Below, in pieces: positions 55,170-64,000 of a stretch of DNA of 64,000 nt. The position numbers and the translations under genes were made by a program. The notes under the pieces were generated by a model. That model saw only the letters and a list, made by a program, of their open reading frames with translations, searched no databases and was not told the origin of the DNA. Origin of the DNA: Chryseobacterium aquaeductus (GTDB lineage Bacteria; Bacteroidota; Bacteroidia; Flavobacteriales; Weeksellaceae); assembly GCF_905175375.1 (NCBI RefSeq), contig NZ_CAJIMS010000001.1:2108001-2172000 (forward strand). Reading direction: 5' to 3'. How positions within the stretch are numbered: the stretch's first letter is position 1; each line of letters starts with the position of its first letter.

Positions 55170-57449
55170 ATGGAGACGCAAAAATTTTATTATGACAATC
55201 ATATTGTCAGAGCATTCCTCTATGCCACTGTAGCATTTGGAATTATTGGTTTTATTTTAGGGCTCACCGCTGCTTTGATGTTGTTCTATCCCGAATTACC
55301 AGAGTTTTTATTCGGAACAGATGATACTACAATCCAAAGTTTGAGAAGTGGAAATATTCAGGGATTGATCAACTCTCAGGGAACTTTAGGATTTGGAAGA
55401 ATCAGAATGCTTCATACAAGCGCAGTAATTTTTGCATTCGTCTGTAATTCATTTTTTTGCGGAGCTTACTACAGTATGCAAAGACTTCTGAAAACAAGAA
55501 TGTACAGCGATACCTTATCCTGGATTCATTTCTGGACTTGGCAAATTATGATCATTGCTGTTGTGATTACCTTTCTGATGGGCATCAACACCTCAAAAGA
55601 ATATGCAGAACACGAGTGGCCAATTGATATCTTAATCACATTTTCCTGGGTGGTTTTCGGGATAAATATGTTTGGAACAATTGCCAAAAGAAGAGTTCGC
55701 CATTTGTATGTCGCCATTTGGTTTTACATCGCTACTTGGATCGCTGTTGCAATGTTGCATATATTCAACAATTTAGAAGTTCCTTTATCTTTCACAGGTT
55801 GGAAATCTTATTCTGCCTACGCAGGAGTAAAAGATGCTTTGGTACAGTGGTGGTACGGTCATAATGCAGTTGCCTTCGTTCTGACAACTCCAGTTTTAGG
55901 TTTGATGTATTATTTTATGCCAAAAGCTGCCAACAGACCTGTGTTTTCTTACAAATTATCAATCATTCACTTTTGGTCTCTCATCTTCGTTTATCTATGG
56001 GCTGGGCCACATCACCTTCAATATACCGCTTTGCCTGCTTGGGCTCAGGCAGTCGGAACAGGTTTCTCAATTATGCTGATCGCACCTTCTTGGGGAGGAA
56101 TGCTGAACGGACTTCTTACGTTAAGAGGAGCTTGGGATAAAGTGAGAGAAAATCCTATCCTTAAATTCTTTGTGGTAGCAATCACCTGTTACGGAATGGC
56201 AACTTTTGAAGGTCCACTTCTAGCAACAAAATCTTTAAATAAAATAGGACATTATACGGACTGGGTAATTGGTCACGTTCACTTGGGAGCTTTAGGCTGG
56301 AACGGATTCATGGCGTTCGGAGTTGTTTATTACTTGGTTCCGATCATGTGGAAAACGGAAATTTGGTCTAAAAAATTGGCAAACTGGCATTTTTGGCTGG
56401 GAACTTTAGGAATCATTTTCTATGCGGTTCCAATGTACATCGCAGGATTTACGCAAGGTTTGATGTGGAAACAATTTAATCCGGACGGAACTTTATTATG
56501 GAAAAACTGGCTAGACACGGTGACTGCAATTATTCCATATTTTAAATTAAGATTTTTGGGAGGATTATTTTATCTGAGCGGAGCGATTTTAATGGTAGTT
56601 AATGTTTACAAAACCATCAAAGCAGGATCGTTCCAAAAAAATGTGCCTGCAGAAGCTCCGGCACTAGCAAATGTAGGTACAGCAAGAAAACAGGGAGAAG
56701 GTGTACATCTTTGGATAGAAAGAACACCACATATACTATCTATTCTGGCATTCATAGCGATTGCCATTGGCGGATTGGTGGAAATTGTTCCTACACTCAC
56801 AGTGAAAAGCAATTTGCCTCAAATCGCAGCAGTGAAACCTTATTCGCCATTAGAATTGGAGGGTAGAGATTTATACATTCGTGAAGGTTGTAATTCTTGT
56901 CACTCTCAGATGATCAGGCCTTTTCGTGATGAGGTAATGAGATTTGACGGTAAAAACGGGCAGTATTCTAAAGCCGGAGAATTTATTTACGACAGACCGT
57001 TTTTATGGGGATCTAAAAGAACGGGACCAGATTTGCACAGAGAAGGTGCAAGAAACCCAGACTCGTGGCATTTTAAACACATGTATAATCCCAGAATTAC
57101 TTCAGCAGGATCTATCATGCCGCGTTTCCCTTGGTTGATTGCCAATAAACTGGATCGTTCTCAGATGGTTGCCAAGATAAAATTAATGAAAAACACTTTT
57201 GATATGCCTTATACAAAAGCTGAAATAGATTCTGCTGATCAATGGGCAAATAACCAATCTGCGGCAATCGTTAAAAGAATTTATTCGGAAGCGACAGATG
57301 TCAAAAGCCAGATGGAACAAGAAAAAACTGCCAAAGGAAATACTTTTATTCCACTTGAGCAGAGAGAAATCATTGCTATGATTGCCTATCTGCAAAGACT
57401 GGGAACCGACATCAAAACAACAGACATTAAGACGGCAAGTGTAAAATAA
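55170..57449 (+). CDS. ccoN: cbb3-type cytochrome c oxidase, fused CcoN-CcoO
   Basis: A 759-residue fusion. Residues 1-490 form CcoN with 12 membrane segments and the heme/copper His residues (for example HFWTWQ, WWYGHNAVAFVLT, WAGPHHLQYTALP and GHVHLGALGWNG). After a linker (about 490-550) a CcoO domain has one anchor helix and CxxCH heme site GCNSCHSQ with MPRFPWL as Met ligand. High-affinity oxygen reduction in the inner membrane at low oxygen. The NO fusion is characteristic of Bacteroidota. A -7 element TACCTTTG lies at 55057-55064. Confidence 0.96.
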   Translation: METQKFYYDNHIVRAFLYATVAFGIIGFILGLTAALMLFYPELPEFLFGTDDTTIQSLRSGNIQGLINSQGTLGFGRIRMLHTSAVIFAFVCNSFFCGAYYSMQRLLKTRMYSDTLSWIHFWTWQIMIIAVVITFLMGINTSKEYAEHEWPIDILITFSWVVFGINMFGTIAKRRVRHLYVAIWFYIATWIAVAMLHIFNNLEVPLSFTGWKSYSAYAGVKDALVQWWYGHNAVAFVLTTPVLGLMYYFMPKAANRPVFSYKLSIIHFWSLIFVYLWAGPHHLQYTALPAWAQAVGTGFSIMLIAPSWGGMLNGLLTLRGAWDKVRENPILKFFVVAITCYGMATFEGPLLATKSLNKIGHYTDWVIGHVHLGALGWNGFMAFGVVYYLVPIMWKTEIWSKKLANWHFWLGTLGIIFYAVPMYIAGFTQGLMWKQFNPDGTLLWKNWLDTVTAIIPYFKLRFLGGLFYLSGAILMVVNVYKTIKAGSFQKNVPAEAPALANVGTARKQGEGVHLWIERTPHILSILAFIAIAIGGLVEIVPTLTVKSNLPQIAAVKPYSPLELEGRDLYIREGCNSCHSQMIRPFRDEVMRFDGKNGQYSKAGEFIYDRPFLWGSKRTGPDLHREGARNPDSWHFKHMYNPRITSAGSIMPRFPWLIANKLDRSQMVAKIKLMKNTFDMPYTKAEIDSADQWANNQSAAIVKRIYSEATDVKSQMEQEKTAKGNTFIPLEQREIIAMIAYLQRLGTDIKTTDIKTASVK

Positions 57450-57472
57450 TTAATCGTAAAATTTTAATCAGA

Positions 57473-58351
57473 ATGAAAACGAGAACTCCATTATCCATAT
57501 ACATCGCAGTTGCATTAGGGTTGACCTTTATGGCGTTTGAGATGTTTGCATCAGATTCCGGTTATTTTACTTCTCCATTTTTCTGGGCATTGCTTGTAAT
57601 TGTTATCATCCTTCTTTTCATTATGTATTCCATCGGAGACTTGGTAGAAAATGAAAATTTCAACAGATTATCAGATGCAGAAAAGCAAATCTATATTGCA
57701 GAAAAATCAACACCATATTACCAAAAACTTTGGAACTCTGCCTTTAAGAAACAATCTCAGACTGAGGAAACAGACATTTTAATTGATCACGGTTTTGACG
57801 GGATTACAGAACTAGACAATGCATTACCCAAATGGTGGATCGGTCTTTTCTATTTCGGAATTGTCTTCTGCGCGGTTTACATGATTGCCTTTGCGTTCAC
57901 AGACTATGCACATCCTGATAAAGAATATGATAAAGAAACGGTAACAATGCTCGCTTCCATCGCTGAATATGAAAAAACAGCACCACCAATTGATATTGAA
58001 ACTGCAAAATACAGTGCAGATAATATTGCTGAAGGCGAAGAGATTTTTAAAACCAACTGTATTTCGTGTCATTCAGATTCCGGAAAAGGCGGAATTGGTC
58101 CCAACCTTACCGATAAACATTGGATTAATATCAAAGAAAAAAGTTTATTCAAAAATGTTTTTTGGATGCTGGAAAACGGCTCGCCCAATAATCCTACAAT
58201 GAGACCATTCATCAAAGACGGAACGATTACAGGACGAGATGCTGAGAAAGTTGCAGCCTACATTTATCATATCAATCAGGAAAAACTTCCTATAACAGAA
58301 GCTTTGGGCGGTGCACCTGCACAAGGAACAGAAGCAAAATGGCAAGAATAA
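57473..58351 (+). CDS. ccoP: cbb3 oxidase subunit CcoP, single heme
   Basis: A 292-residue subunit with two N-terminal membrane segments, a further one at about 122-142 (WWIGLFYFGIVFCAVYMIAFAF) and one C-terminal cytochrome c domain with CISCH and Met-containing NPTMRPF. CcoP of Proteobacteria has two hemes; one heme is common in Bacteroidota. It is 23 bases after ccoN-O. No ccoQ lies between, and the usual downstream ccoG/fixH genes are not present. Confidence 0.94.
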   Translation: MKTRTPLSIYIAVALGLTFMAFEMFASDSGYFTSPFFWALLVIVIILLFIMYSIGDLVENENFNRLSDAEKQIYIAEKSTPYYQKLWNSAFKKQSQTEETDILIDHGFDGITELDNALPKWWIGLFYFGIVFCAVYMIAFAFTDYAHPDKEYDKETVTMLASIAEYEKTAPPIDIETAKYSADNIAEGEEIFKTNCISCHSDSGKGGIGPNLTDKHWINIKEKSLFKNVFWMLENGSPNNPTMRPFIKDGTITGRDAEKVAAYIYHINQEKLPITEALGGAPAQGTEAKWQE

Positions 58352-58762
58352 AACTATGTGAAATTTATAAAAGATGAAGCAAACTCCATCTGATATGTCC
58401 TTATTAATCATTTGACTAACATCTGAAACCTATTCACTTTTTAAATATTCTCCAGTATTTAAATTTGATAAGGGCATATTTCCACAAAAACCTGTTCATT
58501 CTGAGCGGGTTTTCGTTTTTAAAAAAATACCACATTTAACGTAAATTCACATTAAAATGACTGGTTGGCAAACATATTGCAGTTGTCTTTTCTTAACAAA
58601 AGCTTTTCTAAAAGCTTTTCCATAAACAACTATGAAAGCTAATTCTATATTTTACAATTTCAAAACATAGATTAGGAATTATAAAGAATAGATTGTATGA
58701 TTGAGGTACAGCTCTATCATTACTAAAAGTAATTATTTATATTTGTCTAAATCACAAGAAAA
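58352..58762. other. Intergenic region after ccoP, with terminator and palindromic AAAAGCTTTT pair
   Basis: A 411-base region without a credible gene. A terminator-like stem AAAACCTG / CGGGTTTT lies at 58487-58513 with a T run. Two palindromes AAAAGCTTTT are adjacent at about 58600-58622. At the right end is the tamB -7 element. The usual cbb3 accessory genes are missing. Confidence 0.5.
58738..58745 (+). promoter_or_regulatory. -7 element (TATATTTG) of the tamB-like gene
   Basis: An exact TAnnTTTG match 17 bases before the TTG start at 58763. This closeness supports the unusual start. Confidence 0.55.
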
Positions 58763-61700
58763 TTGAAATTGAAGTTAAACAAAAGAAAAATTCTAAGAGG
58801 TATTGTTATTACAATCATCTCAATAATCGTGTTGTTGATTCTTCTGATCCTGAGTTTGAGACTTCCTGCAGTACAGAATTATGTAAAAGATAAATTGGTT
58901 GTCTACCTAGAAAAAAAAATCAAAACAAAAGTAAGTTTAGATAAAGTCTACATTGGTTTCCCAAACAGCCTGGTGATGGAGAATTTGTACCTGAAAGGTC
59001 AAAATATCGATACTCTTTTAGCCGTTAGAAAATTTGATGTAGGTCTTGATATGTGGCAACTGATCAGTTCGAAGGCTGATATTACTTCCATAGACTTAGA
59101 AGGCGTTCGTGCCAACGTAGTGAGAAATCCACAGGGAAAATTCAATTTTGATTATATTATGGATGCGTTTGCGACTTCTGAAAAAGAAGAAAGCACTTCA
59201 AAACCATTCATTATTTCTTTAGATAAAATTAAATTAAAAGATATCGGGCTTACTTTCAACGATCAGCAATCTAAGAATGATATTAAAGTTTATTTCAATT
59301 CGTTTGATACGAGGGTGAAAACTTTTGATCTTCAAAATAATTCATACGCAGTGAATGATATTAATTTGGATGGTTTAAAGTTAAAACTAAAACAAGATTT
59401 TGTAGAAGAAGTCTCTAAAAATGTTGAGGAAAAAGTAGATTCTCTCAATCAGAAAAAACCGATGAAATTAGGTTTAAACGGAATTAAACTTACCAATTTC
59501 AATATCGATTACGGCGATGACAATTCCAAAACTTTTGCAAAAGTTCTCTTCAAAGAATTAAGCACCAAAATCAACAGCATCGATCTGGAAAATAATGATT
59601 ACAACGTGGGGAATCTTTATCTGACCGGAGCCAACATTAATGCAAATTTATTTCTTCCTACTGAAAATGCCAACCCGAAAAAAGACGATAAACCAGAAGT
59701 TTCTACGGTTTCAGCGAAAGAAAAGGCGATGAAAATTCTCTTGGGGAAACTGATTCTTGATGACGTAAAAGTTGCTTACAACAATACAGCAGTTGCACCG
59801 ACGAGAAGCGGAATGGATTTTAACCATCTGAATTTCGCTAAATTAAATCTCGATGTCCGAAGTTTTAAGATGGAAAATAATGGTTTTGCAGGAAGTGTGA
59901 AATCAGCAGAAATTCAGGAAGCAAGAGGCTTGAATGTGCAAAAATTCAATACAGACTTTGTATATGCTGAAAAAGAAGCATCTCTGAAAAATCTTTATCT
60001 CCAGACTCCAAAAACCATTTTGCGGGACGAAGTCGTTTTAAATTATAACTCAATAGAGCAACTTTCCTCTAATTTGGGTGCAGTTCAAATTTCAGCAGAC
60101 ATCCGTGATTCAAAAATTGGTTTTTCAGATATTTTAAATTTAGTTCCTACTCTAAGAAACACGGCGCCATTCAACAAATATCCAAATGCGTCATTGAATG
60201 TAAATGCTTTAATAAAAGGTACGGTTAATGATCTGGCTATTCAAAATCTGAAAGTTTCAGGATTAGACCGACTAAAAGTTGCTGCTTCTGGAAGAATAAA
60301 AAATGCGATGAATCCTGATCAGTTGTATTATGATTTAAAAATTGCAGAACTTTCTTCGGCTTCCAAAACGATTTATAATTTAGTTCCAAAAAATACGATT
60401 CCGAAAAATATCACTTTGCCTTCTTTCTTCACGATTCGCGGAACCGCAAAAGGCACAACAAAGCTGGTTAATACAAACTTACGATTAACATCTACTTTAG
60501 GAAATGCCGCAATCGTCGCAAAAGCCGATATGCGCAGAAAGAATAGAGAAACTTTTGAAGTAAGAGCCAATCTACAAAGTCTGCAAATCGGAAAACTGAT
60601 TCAAAATAAAGATCTGGGAAGTATTACGGCTCAAATCAATGCGAAAGGACAAGGTTTTGATCCTAAAACAATGTCTGCGAATCTTTCAGGCGATGTGAGA
60701 TCGGCTAATTACAACGGCTACACCTATCAAAACATGAATCTGAAAGGGAAAATCAACCGCGGTGCCTATAATATAGATCTAAATTCAAAAGATCCTAATG
60801 CCAACTTGCATCTTGTGGCTTCAGGAGTTTATGATGACAAAAACCCAACGGTAAAAGTTAATGGAAACATCAATAAATTAGATTTAAACAAACTCGGATT
60901 CTACAGTTCACCAATGATTATTGCGGGAGCGATTGACGGTGATTTTAAAAGCCTTGATCCTGATAATCTGAACGGATATTTGAATTTAAAAGATTTCGCA
61001 ATTTCAGATACGAAAGAAGTTTACCCGATTCAGGAAGTGAATTTATTGGCGGTTTCTACTGCAGATTCTACTCAGATTAAATTCAATTCTCAGATTGCAG
61101 ATGTTGAGTTGAATGGAAAATACAAACTGACTCAGATTTTTGGAGCTTTATCACAAACCATTAATCAATATTACAAGTTCCAAAAGCCTGGTGCTGCTCA
61201 GAAAATTGATGCCGGACAGTTTTTCACTTTTAATGCTAAAATTAAAAATGACGATCTGATCAGAAAATTTGTTCCCGAACTGAAAAGTTTTGAAACCATT
61301 AATATTGTTGGAAATTACGACGCAGATTCTCAGAAGATTGAGCTCGATGCACAGATTCCACAGGTTTTGTATGGCGCAAACACCTTAGAAAGTACAAGTT
61401 TAAAAATCACCAATGAAAATCAAGCGCTGCAATACAATCTAAGCGTTGCATCAGTAGCAAGCGAAAGTTTTGCCTTAAAAAAAGTAAACATCAACGGTGA
61501 TGTCGCTCAAAACACGATTACTTACAATATCACAACAAAAGATGATAAAGATGAAACGCAGTTCCTGATTGCCGGAAATGCAAAGTCGATGAATGACATC
61601 ACAGAAATTTCGTTAAATCCGAATGGTTTAAAATTAAATTACATGGATTGGACGGTTGCTGAAAACAACAAAATTTCTATTTTTAGTCAAGGAATTGTTG

Positions 61701-63775
61701 CTGATAATTTCACCCTTTCCAATTCTGGAGCAGAAATTTCTTTACAGTCTGAAAGCAATTTACCAAGCAGTCCGCTGAATGTTTTTTTGAAAGATTTTAA
61801 AATCGAAACGATTACAGAAATCATCAAAAAAGATTCACTTTTAGCAAAAGGAACGATCAACGGAACGGCGCAGTTGAGAGATTTAACCAAAAATATGACT
61901 TTCACTTCAGACATCAATGTTTCAGATCTGATTGTTTACGGAAGTCCGGTTGGAAATTTAGCCATCAAAGTTAATAACCAGTCAGCCAATCTTCTCAATG
62001 CCGATATTGCACTTTCAGGAAATAACAATGATGTGAAAATCTTGGGAAATTACAACACTTCCTCCAGCACCTTTGATTTAGATTTAAATATGAATCAGCT
62101 TCAGATGAAAACGCTTCAAGGCTTTTCGATGAACGCAATCACGAATACGGAAGGTTATCTTTCCGGAGACTTAAAAATTACCGGAACAACGACTGCTCCG
62201 AAGATTCTAGGAGATATTAAAATGAATAATGTCGGACTGATGATTTCTCAGACTGGAAGTGATTTCAGAGGAATTGATGACAAGGTCGGATTTACCAACC
62301 GCGGAATTGAGTTTGATGATTTCAAAATCAAAGACAAAGACGGAAATTCTTTAAATATCGACGGACAAGTTTTGACGCAGACGTACCGAGATTTTGCTTT
62401 CAATCTTGATTTGGATGCGAAAAATTTTAAAGTCGTGAATTCAGAAAAGTCAAACGATGCGATGATGTACGGAATTCTGGCAATTGACGCAGCTTTGAAA
62501 GTAAGAGGAAATCTAGACTTACCTAAAGTTGACGGAAGATTGGCGGTTTCAGAAACCACAGATTTCACTTTTGTGCTACCGCAATCGAGCCCATCGTTAC
62601 AGGAAAGAGAAGGAATTGTAGAATTTATCGATCAGGATCAGATTGCTTTAAATAAAACGGTAAAAGCAGATTCGATCGACACACAAAGTCCGATCAAGGG
62701 AATGGATCTGAGCGTCAATATCGAGGTCGACAAAGAAGCTAAAATGTCGATCGTTATTGACAAAGCTGCAGGAGATTTTGTAAAACTTCAGGGTGAAGCG
62801 GATTTGACAGGCGGAATTGATCCTTCCGGAAAAACAACATTGGTAGGAGTTTATTCTGTTGAAAAAGGAAGCTATGAAATGTCGGTAAGCGTTCTGAAGA
62901 GAAAATTTGACATTCAAAAAGGAAGTACCATCACCTGGACTGGCGAACCGACGACTGCCAATCTGGATATTACCGCAATTTATAAAACAGAGACCGCACC
63001 CATCGATCTTGTAGAGCAGCAAGTTGGTGATGCAGATCTGAATCAATATAAACAAAGAATTCCATTCAATACTTTATTGATTCTGAAAGGTGAATTGATG
63101 AAGCCTGAAATTTCGTTTGATATTACAACAGACGAGAAAAATAATGCTGTTTCTTCGGCTGTTACAGAAACCATTGATGGAAAATTGGCTCAGCTAAGAC
63201 AAGATCCGAATGAGATGAATAAACAGGTTTTTGCATTGCTTCTGCTAAATCGTTTCATTGGAGAAAATCCTTTCCAGAGTAATTCCGGAGTATCTGCGGA
63301 GACAGTGGCGAGACAGAGTGTGAGTAAAATTCTTTCTCAGCAGCTGAATAATTTAGCATCAGATTTAATCAAAGGTGTTGACCTGAATTTTGATCTGGAA
63401 TCTACGGAAGATTATTCTACCGGAACTCAAAATACAAGAACTGACCTGAATATCGGTTTAAGTAAAAAATTACTAAATGACAGATTGAAAGTTTCTGTGG
63501 GAAGTAATTTCGGACTGGAAGGTGAAGCAAGACAAAACGAAAATACTACCAATATTGCAGGTGACGTGACCGTCGATTACAGTCTTTCTAGAGACGGAAG
63601 ATATATGCTTCGTGCTTACCGTAAAAACGATTATCAAGTTGCGTTACAAGGTCAGATTGTTGAAACAGGAGTTGGATTTATCATTACTTTAGATTACAAT
63701 CAGTTCAGAGATATTTTCCGAAAATCGAGGAATAATCGAAATAAGGAAAACAGAGAACAAGAGAAAACAAGATAA
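58763..63775 (+). CDS. tamB: TamB-like translocation and assembly module protein
   Basis: A 1670-residue protein with one N-terminal membrane anchor (GIVITIISIIVLLILLILSL) and a very long run of beta-strand repeats that form a taco-shaped lipid groove of the AsmA/TamB/DUF490 type. The TamB C-terminal domain lies at about 1280-1600 (GSYEMSVSVLKRKFDIQKG, NTLLILKGELMKPEISFDITT). It connects the inner membrane to a BamA-type barrel and is thought to move lipids. The start is TTG 58763, 17 bases after the -7 element. The outer-membrane partner starts 102 bases downstream. Confidence 0.92.
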   Translation: MKLKLNKRKILRGIVITIISIIVLLILLILSLRLPAVQNYVKDKLVVYLEKKIKTKVSLDKVYIGFPNSLVMENLYLKGQNIDTLLAVRKFDVGLDMWQLISSKADITSIDLEGVRANVVRNPQGKFNFDYIMDAFATSEKEESTSKPFIISLDKIKLKDIGLTFNDQQSKNDIKVYFNSFDTRVKTFDLQNNSYAVNDINLDGLKLKLKQDFVEEVSKNVEEKVDSLNQKKPMKLGLNGIKLTNFNIDYGDDNSKTFAKVLFKELSTKINSIDLENNDYNVGNLYLTGANINANLFLPTENANPKKDDKPEVSTVSAKEKAMKILLGKLILDDVKVAYNNTAVAPTRSGMDFNHLNFAKLNLDVRSFKMENNGFAGSVKSAEIQEARGLNVQKFNTDFVYAEKEASLKNLYLQTPKTILRDEVVLNYNSIEQLSSNLGAVQISADIRDSKIGFSDILNLVPTLRNTAPFNKYPNASLNVNALIKGTVNDLAIQNLKVSGLDRLKVAASGRIKNAMNPDQLYYDLKIAELSSASKTIYNLVPKNTIPKNITLPSFFTIRGTAKGTTKLVNTNLRLTSTLGNAAIVAKADMRRKNRETFEVRANLQSLQIGKLIQNKDLGSITAQINAKGQGFDPKTMSANLSGDVRSANYNGYTYQNMNLKGKINRGAYNIDLNSKDPNANLHLVASGVYDDKNPTVKVNGNINKLDLNKLGFYSSPMIIAGAIDGDFKSLDPDNLNGYLNLKDFAISDTKEVYPIQEVNLLAVSTADSTQIKFNSQIADVELNGKYKLTQIFGALSQTINQYYKFQKPGAAQKIDAGQFFTFNAKIKNDDLIRKFVPELKSFETINIVGNYDADSQKIELDAQIPQVLYGANTLESTSLKITNENQALQYNLSVASVASESFALKKVNINGDVAQNTITYNITTKDDKDETQFLIAGNAKSMNDITEISLNPNGLKLNYMDWTVAENNKISIFSQGIVADNFTLSNSGAEISLQSESNLPSSPLNVFLKDFKIETITEIIKKDSLLAKGTINGTAQLRDLTKNMTFTSDINVSDLIVYGSPVGNLAIKVNNQSANLLNADIALSGNNNDVKILGNYNTSSSTFDLDLNMNQLQMKTLQGFSMNAITNTEGYLSGDLKITGTTTAPKILGDIKMNNVGLMISQTGSDFRGIDDKVGFTNRGIEFDDFKIKDKDGNSLNIDGQVLTQTYRDFAFNLDLDAKNFKVVNSEKSNDAMMYGILAIDAALKVRGNLDLPKVDGRLAVSETTDFTFVLPQSSPSLQEREGIVEFIDQDQIALNKTVKADSIDTQSPIKGMDLSVNIEVDKEAKMSIVIDKAAGDFVKLQGEADLTGGIDPSGKTTLVGVYSVEKGSYEMSVSVLKRKFDIQKGSTITWTGEPTTANLDITAIYKTETAPIDLVEQQVGDADLNQYKQRIPFNTLLILKGELMKPEISFDITTDEKNNAVSSAVTETIDGKLAQLRQDPNEMNKQVFALLLLNRFIGENPFQSNSGVSAETVARQSVSKILSQQLNNLASDLIKGVDLNFDLESTEDYSTGTQNTRTDLNIGLSKKLLNDRLKVSVGSNFGLEGEARQNENTTNIAGDVTVDYSLSRDGRYMLRAYRKNDYQVALQGQIVETGVGFIITLDYNQFRDIFRKSRNNRNKENREQEKTR

Positions 63776-63877
63776 CCAAGTAGTAGAATTTAAGTAATGA
63801 AATCGCTTTGAGTACTATTTTTAAACAAAAATAACACTGGCAATTCCATTACACAAAAAACAAATCTGAATCTACAA

Positions 63878-64000
63878 ATGAAGAATAAGTTGAATATATA
63901 CTGTAAATATTTTTTAGCATCGGGAATGACGGCAGCTCTTGTCTCGTGCAGCAATACCAAGTTTTTGAAAGAAGGGCAACTGCTCTACACCGGAGCCGAA
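63878..64000 (+). CDS. BamA/TamA-family outer-membrane lipoprotein, 5' end (partial)
   Basis: The first 41 codons of a gene running off the window. The translation has a lipoprotein signal (MTAALVSC at about residues 17-24) and SNTKFLKEGQLLYTGAE, the usual N-terminus of the Bacteroidota BamA/TamA-like lipoproteins encoded after tamB. Together with the upstream gene it forms a TamAB-like module. The identity rests on the short N-terminus and gene order. Confidence 0.8.
   Translation, partial: MKNKLNIYCKYFLASGMTAALVSCSNTKFLKEGQLLYTGAE

Overview
The window looks like chromosome from a Chryseobacterium-type flavobacterium (Bacteroidota, Weeksellaceae). The DNA is AT-rich. Upstream regions carry the Bacteroidota promoter element TAnnTTTG. 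Diagnostic families include a SusC/SusD pair, type IX secretion (T9SS) C-terminal sorting domains, fused CcoN-CcoO, DUF5777, DUF6702, DUF3575, and a gldless TamB/BamA-like pair at the right edge. Species-level identity is inferred, not shown.

Layout, 1-21 kb. The 3' end of rpoC, a DUF3467 gene and a Crp/Fnr regulator lead into a tight five-gene periplasmic cluster (DUF5777 barrel, c-type cytochrome lipoprotein, YceI, ankyrin protein, DOMON-like T9SS protein). These five genes look like one uncharacterised redox module. Then come a nucleotide pyrophosphatase-like enzyme, a zinc alcohol dehydrogenase, a carboxylesterase, a cytoplasmic alpha-amylase, dinB, a thioredoxin-like lipoprotein, lpxK, truA, an ABC exporter, and a run of small envelope and unknown proteins.

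Layout, 21-29 kb (accessory). A membrane-anchored winged-helix regulator is followed by two 21-bp tandem-repeat arrays on either side of a lipoprotein gene and a Kelch gene. Next is a DarT-DarG DNA ADP-ribosylation toxin-antitoxin pair in visibly more AT-rich DNA. After that lies groES-groEL, split by a frameshifted four-helix-bundle (S23/IVP-like) gene enclosed by 36-bp inverted repeats. This is the part of the window with the most unexplained structure.

Layout, 29-64 kb. An M1 peptidase, a HupE/UreJ protein and DUF6702 are interrupted by a RelE/ParE-type toxin-antitoxin pair. Then follow acpH, a secreted reprolysin-like protease, radA, a second YceI, pyrG, yidC, rnhB, susC-susD, argS, an alkyltransferase-like protein, a multiply broken short-chain dehydrogenase, a deoxyhypusine-synthase-like enzyme, arfB, a menE-like ligase, tRNA-Gln, an XRE regulator, cbb3 oxidase ccoNO-ccoP, and a TamB-like giant protein with the start of its outer-membrane partner.

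Most genes are ordinary housekeeping or envelope genes. The best candidates for undescribed biology are the paired 21-bp arrays, the five-gene redox cluster, and the inverted-repeat element inside the chaperonin operon. No homology search was run; all family calls are from reading the translated sequence.
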